This document shows, in pieces, positions 61,550 to 64,000 of a DNA stretch of 64,000 bases. Below the pieces are notes generated by a model. The model was given only the letters and a program-made list of their open reading frames with translations. It made no database searches and was not told the origin of the DNA. The position numbers and the translations under genes were made by a program. The stretch's first letter is position 1, and each line of letters begins with the position of its first letter. This DNA is from Rhynchonema sp. JSB1_4. Its lineage: Eukaryota; Nematoda; Chromadorea; Monhysterida; Xyalidae. The DNA lies in assembly GCA_030248065.1 (NCBI GenBank), contig JASAMV010003281.1:40688-104687 (forward strand), given 5' to 3'.

Positions 61550-63766
61550 ATGAAGCACTTCTATTCGATGCTTTGCGCACTTGTGTTTCTCTGTGCATTG
61601 GTTTCCTCAGAGGACGGTTAGCTTTAAATATCCAGTTATTTCCTTAAAAAGATACGTATGTATGTAGAAGGTCTATGTGCGATGTTTTAGTTGCGTTTCA
61701 AGCAGCGTGCACTGGTCATGCTTCGACACGCAAGGCGATGTACCAAGGCAGCTGCTACATACCGACGGACACTGCGGGTTGGGAAAGCACACGTGTGTGC
61801 AACCAACTGCCTGGCTATGAAGGACATTTGGCATACGTCCATTCGAATCGGAAACGCTCTTTCTTTGAGGATGTATTCAACGTATTTGTAAGTTCGGAAT
61901 CATCGCTTTAGGAGTCAGGCACATGATTAAGGACACACATGCATATTTATACGTATATACTACATCATTCACCGTTTTATATGTTTCTAATTGCTTGAAA
62001 CTCTGGCACAAATCACATTTTCTACAAAACAGAAGCACAAGTCTGCTCTTTCAAACATCTAAAAGGACTTCTATTTGGAGAGGGCTTCTAGGCATGCTTT
62101 CCAGGTGCGTTTGAGAAAATTAACGGAATCATCGCTTTAGGAGTCAGGCACATGATTAAGGACACACATGCATATTTATACGTATATACTACATCACTCA
62201 CCGTTTTATATGTTTCTAATTGCTTGAAACTCTGGCACAAATCACATTTTCTACAAAACAGAAGCACAAGTCTGCTCTTTCAAACATCTAAAAGGACTTC
62301 TATTTGGAGAGGGCTTCTAGGCATGCTTTCCAGGTGCGTTTGAGAAAATTAATGAGAAAATACGGCAGCACTCCGGATTTTCAGTGGGGTACATTAACCA
62401 GCGCCTGGGTGAGTCTCAGGCGTCAAAGCGCGTCAACAGTTACGAGTCCAAACCCAGTGGCTTATCAAGGATGGTACTGGCTGCACAATGGAATCTACTA
62501 TCCAGTTCCCGAACCTTCAACAGGTTATGTACGGTACTTATACAGTCACGATACGATATGGTCATATTTATGGGGGACAGACAAAAAAGTATAACTACAA
62601 TGAATATACAGTATGACTATAGCGAATTGCTGAAGTGTAATAAAAATTTTCCGAAACAGGTATTTTCCGTGCGAATATATGACTATAGCGACCATAACTA
62701 TATCGAATAGTGACTGTAGACCCAAATTCTTGAAAGCGCAACCGCCCCCGGTGACGGTTGCGAATGCGATTTTTTACGGACAATCAGCTCCTAAGTCTTA
62801 ATCCCAAAAAGTTCGGGATCGGAATTTGAGTTCTGGACCGGATTTATTTAAAAATTTTCGGGAACGAAATCGAAGAACCAATCGACATCGGATCCATTTG
62901 ACCCTTAATTGTGGGCATTTGGAAAGACTTTCTCTCGATCCCAAGTCAGGGCGCGGTTGTCTGCTAGCACCAAACCAACTGTAGAATTGTCTGGTTTCGA
63001 AGTGCGGATAGAAATCTTCACGAAGAGCATCCACGTTGCAGGGTGGATTTGAACTTGTGCATATTATTCCGTTCGTTCCCTGCATTTGGTGAACAAAATG
63101 GAAACTGGGACAAGAAAGAAATCGTTCCTAATTCCCGCTATGAGCTCTAAGAATTCAGTCCCAGTTACATGTCAACCCTTGACAGGTCACGACCTTTGGC
63201 TCTACTCCAACGAGGTAGGAGTATCGTGTGGGGTGTTGACCTACAATGGAGCAACAGGTGGTATCAACGATCATGTGTGTAACTCAGTCAAGTATGGAAT
63301 CTGTGAATACCGTTGAGTGCATATTTTTCACTTCGATGTGTATGATGTGATGACGCATACAATCTCTGTCACACATCTCTACCTTAAAAACCATCAGGTT
63401 CAAAACTGAATCGCCTTTATCGGATGGTTGAAGCGAACAAGAAGATGGCTGCCGGCGATCTGGTCCTTCAAACCTTGACCACCCCTCATGTACTGGAATG
63501 CGTGCGTTCCTGCGAAGCCAACTGGGTTTGTGGCAGTGTCGCGTAAGTTATGAATCTCAAGTTTGATTGAAAGTATTGTGTTGGTGCATGTCCGAAAATA
63601 ATATTCTTCTATTTGGCATTTGGCACTTCACAGCTTCAACAGCGTGACAAAAGAATGCCAGATTCAGTTGGATGACCACAGCGCCAACTCGACCGTCTAC
63701 CAAAACGCACCCGGCTTTGAAATGTGGCAGATCAACGAGGATTTCACGACAATTATTGGACCATAA
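61550..63766 (+). CDS. Secreted C-type lectin with C-terminal PAN/apple domain
   Basis: Six exons with closed phases: 61550-61616, 61703-61887, 62334-62523, 63186-63311, 63398-63542 and 63634-63766 (stop TAA), giving 281 residues. A signal peptide (MKHFYSMLCALVFLCALVSS) is followed by a C-type lectin domain: ACTGHAST, QGSCYIP, CNQLPGYEGHLAYVHS, WYWLHNGIYYPVPEPS, VSCGVLTYNGA, DHVCNSVKYGICEYR. The usual WND calcium motif reads IND and EPN reads EPS, so calcium-dependent sugar binding is doubtful. A PAN/apple half follows (VLECVRSCEANWVCGSVAFN, KECQIQL). If the donor at 63312 (GTTGAG) is not used, a TGA at 63314-63316 ends the protein right after the lectin domain. Secreted lectins of this type serve in recognition or immunity; the ligand is unknown. 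Confidence 0.87.
61895..62352 (+). repeat. 229-bp tandem duplication inside the lectin gene
   Basis: Units 61895-62123 and 62124-62352 differ at one base (CATCATTCACCG against CATCACTCACCG) and at the last junction base. The unit contains most of intron 2 plus its acceptor and the first 19 bases of exon 3. Confidence 0.93.
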
Positions 63767-64000
63767 ACATGTAAGGTTGCTGGTTTGAACTAATGGTAGG
63801 ATCAGGGTTGATTTTTTTGAAATTTTTTTAGTTAACGAGCTTTTTTTTTAAATTTTTTGAAAAAGTGTTGCAAACGACGTTTCAAGCTAAATGAAATCGA
63901 TACAACATATTTTTCAAAAATTGAAACATTTTCGTCTGAAACCCAACTTGTGTGGTGACGGACACCCGGTAGTATTGTGCAGATTCTACGGTCTCCGACC
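63767..64000. other. Right edge, 3' flank of the lectin gene
   Basis: AT-rich with long T and A runs. No polyadenylation hexamer or further exon is evident before the window ends. Confidence 0.5.

Noticed and set aside
1..64000. CRISPR array, rRNA or prokaryotic operon
   Set aside because: No regularly spaced direct repeats with unique spacers, no rRNA-like block, and the genes are spliced.

Overview
The window is intron-rich animal DNA: protein families are split by short GT-AG introns with consistent phases, and about half of the sequence is repeats. The gene content (tandem saposin-like secreted proteins, a MATH-BTB protein, a C-type lectin fused to a PAN/apple domain, a PLC-related inactive protein, citron kinase, CDK10) fits an invertebrate. 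A flatworm or related lophotrochozoan is my best guess, but the sequence alone does not prove it. Gene models below were assembled by hand. In each the exon phases close, which is the main support for the boundaries.

Layout. 388-1308 (+): last three exons of a citron-like kinase CNH domain. 2975-5420 (+): CDK10 lacking its first exon. 5812-7925 and 8966-10393 (-): two tandem saposin-like secreted proteins. 11709-15896 (-): a Reeler-DOMON protein of the FRRS1/SDR2 type. 15897-22132: no gene seen. 22133-25119 (+): a MATH-BTB protein, followed by a clean hAT-type MITE at 25322-25835. 29713-30363 (-): two very small membrane-protein genes only 57 bases apart, a possible dicistron. 30782-35744: a nest of hAT-like elements with 8-bp target duplications, each filled with its own short repeated word. 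35753-50012: gene-poor, repeat-rich. 50013-59321 (+): a 28-exon PLC-like (PRIP/PLCL) gene whose first catalytic histidine is asparagine. 61550-63766 (+): a C-type lectin with an optional PAN tail and a 229-bp internal tandem duplication.

Themes. The kinases and PRIP are signalling or cell-cycle proteins; PRIP keeps the KTVSF phosphatase-docking motif. The saposin-like, Reeler-DOMON and lectin proteins are secreted or surface products. The most unusual material is in the repeats. The hAT-like elements keep a common backbone but swap an internal word in concert. Two fold-back elements sit exactly on 5' splice sites. Two short motifs recur through the window on both strands.
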